Below are positions 5,763-7,520 of a stretch of 7,520 bases of DNA, in pieces. The stretch lies in contig CAZYDV010000306.1 in assembly GCA_964646405.1 (NCBI GenBank), forward strand, positions 1 through 7,520, in the 5' to 3' direction. This DNA is from CAKZSB01 sp964646405 (GTDB lineage Bacteria > Pseudomonadota > Gammaproteobacteria > Granulosicoccales > Granulosicoccaceae). How positions within the stretch are numbered: position 1 is the stretch's first letter; every line of letters starts with the position of its first letter. A program made the position numbers and the translations under genes. A model generated the notes under the pieces. The model was given only the letters and a program-made list of their open reading frames with translations. It made no database searches and was not told the DNA's origin.

Positions 5763-6716
5763 TTGAACCGCGCTCCCGACAGCCTCGCGACGAGCGCACA
5801 CACCCACACCGCTCGACACTTTAATTTTGCGGAAAATCTCTTGCCATCTGACACACCCGCCATTGCTCTGGCCCTCTTTGCCGCACTGCTGTTTGCGCTT
5901 GGCAACCAAACTTCGCGCCGCGCGTTAATCTATGCCACCCCCGCGCGGGTGACCTGCTACCAGATCGGCGTGTCTGTGGCCTTGTACTGGATCGCAGCGC
6001 CGTTCTTCATGCAGACTGCCTACTGGCTGTCGCCCGCCATCTTCTTTCTCGCAGCCGCCGGTTTGTTGCGCCCACTGGTGTCCGCCAATCTGGGTACCAT
6101 TGGTACGCGAATGCTCGGCCCGACGGTCGCCTCGACAGTCAGCGCATGCGGCCCGATCCTCAGTGTCACACTGGCTGTTGTTTTTCTTGCAGAGCCGCTG
6201 CACTGGCAAACTGCGGTCGGCACTGCGGGTATTGTCGTCGCGGTGGTCGTGTTGAGCTGGCGTGGCGCCAGCAAACCGGACTGGCCAGTCTGGGCCCTGA
6301 TATTTCCGATTGGCGCTGCGCTGATTCGAGCGATCTCGCACGCACTGGCCAAGTTCGGGCTCGAATTTATCGCCAGCCCGATTTTCGTCGCGCTGGTCTC
6401 TTACTCGGTGTCGTTTCCGCTCGCCTGGCTCTATCACCGTTGGCACAGCAAACGACAACCCGCACCCGCCATCAGCCGCCAGGGTATTGGCTGGATGGCA
6501 TTGTCCGGACTGCTATACGGGACCGCCGTCCTCGCGCTAAACACCGCCCTGCTCTGGACTGATCTGGTCGTCGTGAGTCCGCTCGTCGCCTGCACTCCGT
6601 TTTTTACGCTAATCCTCGGTGTCTGGGTTTTCAGGGAGATTCAAATCGATGCTCGAACGGTCGCCGCGGTAGCACTGGTGGTACCCAGCGTGATTTTGAT
6701 TGGCATGCGACAATAA
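5763..6716 (+). CDS. DMT/EamA-family inner-membrane transporter
   Basis: A 10-helix membrane protein of the drug/metabolite transporter superfamily, with two EamA-like halves of five helices each. Hydrophobic segments lie near residues 31-48, 61-82, 85-108, 115-145, 147-167, 173-199, 206-226, 242-266, 268-292 and 298-316. The end of the first half (VASTVSACGPILSVTLAVVFLAEPLHW, split around 119-147) and of the second (VSPLVACTPFFTLILGVWVF) are the matching 'P...L.....GE/RE' helices typical of EamA repeats. Members export amino acids, metabolites or drugs; the substrate here is unknown. No ATG precedes the first helix. The longest frame starts at TTG 5763 without a ribosome binding site. A second TTG at 5841, behind GCGGAAAA, would give 291 residues with the first helix right at the N-terminus and is at least as likely. 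The acyl-CoA ligase gene starts 34 bases downstream on the same strand, suggesting one transcript. Confidence 0.85.
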   Translation: MNRAPDSLATSAHTHTARHFNFAENLLPSDTPAIALALFAALLFALGNQTSRRALIYATPARVTCYQIGVSVALYWIAAPFFMQTAYWLSPAIFFLAAAGLLRPLVSANLGTIGTRMLGPTVASTVSACGPILSVTLAVVFLAEPLHWQTAVGTAGIVVAVVVLSWRGASKPDWPVWALIFPIGAALIRAISHALAKFGLEFIASPIFVALVSYSVSFPLAWLYHRWHSKRQPAPAISRQGIGWMALSGLLYGTAVLALNTALLWTDLVVVSPLVACTPFFTLILGVWVFREIQIDARTVAAVALVVPSVILIGMRQ

Positions 6717-6750
6717 ACCTTCGTTCCCGGCTCCAATCTCCACCCGACCC

Positions 6751-7520
6751 ATGACAGATAAGTACTGCTTCCCTGGTATTTCCGACAGCCAGCAGTGGTG
6801 TATCTCAAACATTCTGTTGCATCAGGCAAGTCACTCGCCCGACAGAATCGCGATCGAATTCACCAGCGGCGAACGCTGGACCTATGCGCAATGTCAAACG
6901 CAAGCGTTGATCACCGCCGAGTCTCTGCGCGCGCTGGGTGTAAAAAGCGCTGATGCCGTCGCTGTCTTCACCGATGAGCCGGCCGTATTCTGCCGTTACT
7001 GGTTTGGGCTATCGATGCTCGGCGCGATTATGGTCGCAATCAATACCGCCATGCGAGGCGCTGCCCTTCAACACCAACTGGAAACCGCCAACGTCTCGAT
7101 CGTTTTGTCTGATGATGCACTGGCTAATCGCATAGACGACCTAAGCGACAACGCACCGCCGTGCGTTCGCTTCGAAACCATCGCCGCCAGCACCGCTATG
7201 CTCACAGCCGAACAACGATATCAGCCGGCACATAGTGATATCGCATGCATCATGTTTACCTCCGGAACTTCGGGTCCGTCCAAGGGCGTTCTCATGCCGC
7301 AGGCGCATTGCGTGCTGTTTGCGATTGGTACCTGGCGAAATATGAAGCTTGGCAGCGATGACAGCTTCTATATTTGCCTGCCACTGTTTCACGCCAATGG
7401 TTTATTCATGCAACTGCTTGCGTGCCTGCTTAGCGGTGCGCGCGCGGTGATCAGACCACGATTTTCCACAAGCCTGTGGCTGCACGATATCCGTCGCTAC
7501 AACATCACCCATACCAACAC
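6751..7520 (+). CDS. AMP-forming acyl-CoA ligase, CaiC-like (3' end beyond the window)
   Basis: The first 256 residues of an ANL-superfamily enzyme, about half the usual length of about 520; the frame is open at the right edge. These enzymes adenylate a carboxylic acid with ATP and transfer the acyl group to coenzyme A. The phosphate-binding motif FTSGTSGPSKGV is at residues 169-180. The segments FCRYWFGLSMLGAIMVAINTAM, split over about 78-99, and LPLFHANGLFMQLLACLLSGAR resemble crotonobetaine/carnitine-CoA ligase (CaiC) and related acyl-CoA ligases. The acid substrate cannot be assigned without the C-terminal half. The ATG start fits the family, but the bases before it (a C-rich run) contain no Shine-Dalgarno. 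The gap to the transporter stop is 34 bases, so translation may depend on the upstream gene. No CaiA, CaiB or other carnitine genes are visible. Confidence 0.88.
   Translation, partial: MTDKYCFPGISDSQQWCISNILLHQASHSPDRIAIEFTSGERWTYAQCQTQALITAESLRALGVKSADAVAVFTDEPAVFCRYWFGLSMLGAIMVAINTAMRGAALQHQLETANVSIVLSDDALANRIDDLSDNAPPCVRFETIAASTAMLTAEQRYQPAHSDIACIMFTSGTSGPSKGVLMPQAHCVLFAIGTWRNMKLGSDDSFYICLPLFHANGLFMQLLACLLSGARAVIRPRFSTSLWLHDIRRYNITHTN

Noticed and set aside
5925..6458. 177-codon minus-strand frame
   Set aside because: It is antisense to the DMT transporter; the charged, His/Arg/Asp-rich translation is typical of the complement of membrane-protein codons.

Overview
The window looks like a chromosomal segment from a proteobacterium, probably a marine or soil gammaproteobacterium. 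This is a low-confidence guess from a GC content that looks like the upper 50s percent, an aerobic-type cobaltochelatase subunit, an IdnO-type SDR and a CaiC-like ligase. I see no mobile element, CRISPR array, phage gene, rRNA or tRNA. The genes are metabolic and transport genes, mostly recognisable at family level.

Layout from left to right. Bases 1-5 hold the start codon of a minus-strand gene that leaves the window; it has a textbook Shine-Dalgarno. A gap of about 340 bases follows. Next is a minus-strand gene (350-1585) for a secreted substrate-binding protein of the urea/short-chain amide ABC type, with a GTG start. A divergent gap of about 470 bases leads to cobT on the plus strand (to 3869), which encodes the VWA subunit of the aerobic cobaltochelatase. 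cobT converges on a minus-strand short-chain dehydrogenase closely resembling gluconate 5-dehydrogenase (3882-4655), with 12 bases between the two stops. Upstream of the SDR on the same strand is a membrane-anchored SH3-domain protein (4688-5326). A gene-free stretch of about 440 bases separates it from a plus-strand pair: a ten-helix DMT/EamA transporter (5763 or 5841 to 6716) and the N-terminal half of an AMP-forming acyl-CoA ligase (from 6751, cut by the right edge).

Functional links are loose. CobT would need CobS and CobN, and neither is visible here. SH3 protein plus SDR, and DMT transporter plus ligase, are spaced like small operons, but no shared pathway is evident.

The most notable signal concerns gene starts. 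The cobT reading frame continues upstream of its first ATG with residues that fit the CobT N-terminus, and a well-placed ribosome binding site there precedes an ATC codon instead of ATG. Two or three neighbouring genes also have to start at GTG or TTG with poor ribosome binding sites. I do not see a clear novel biological system in this window.
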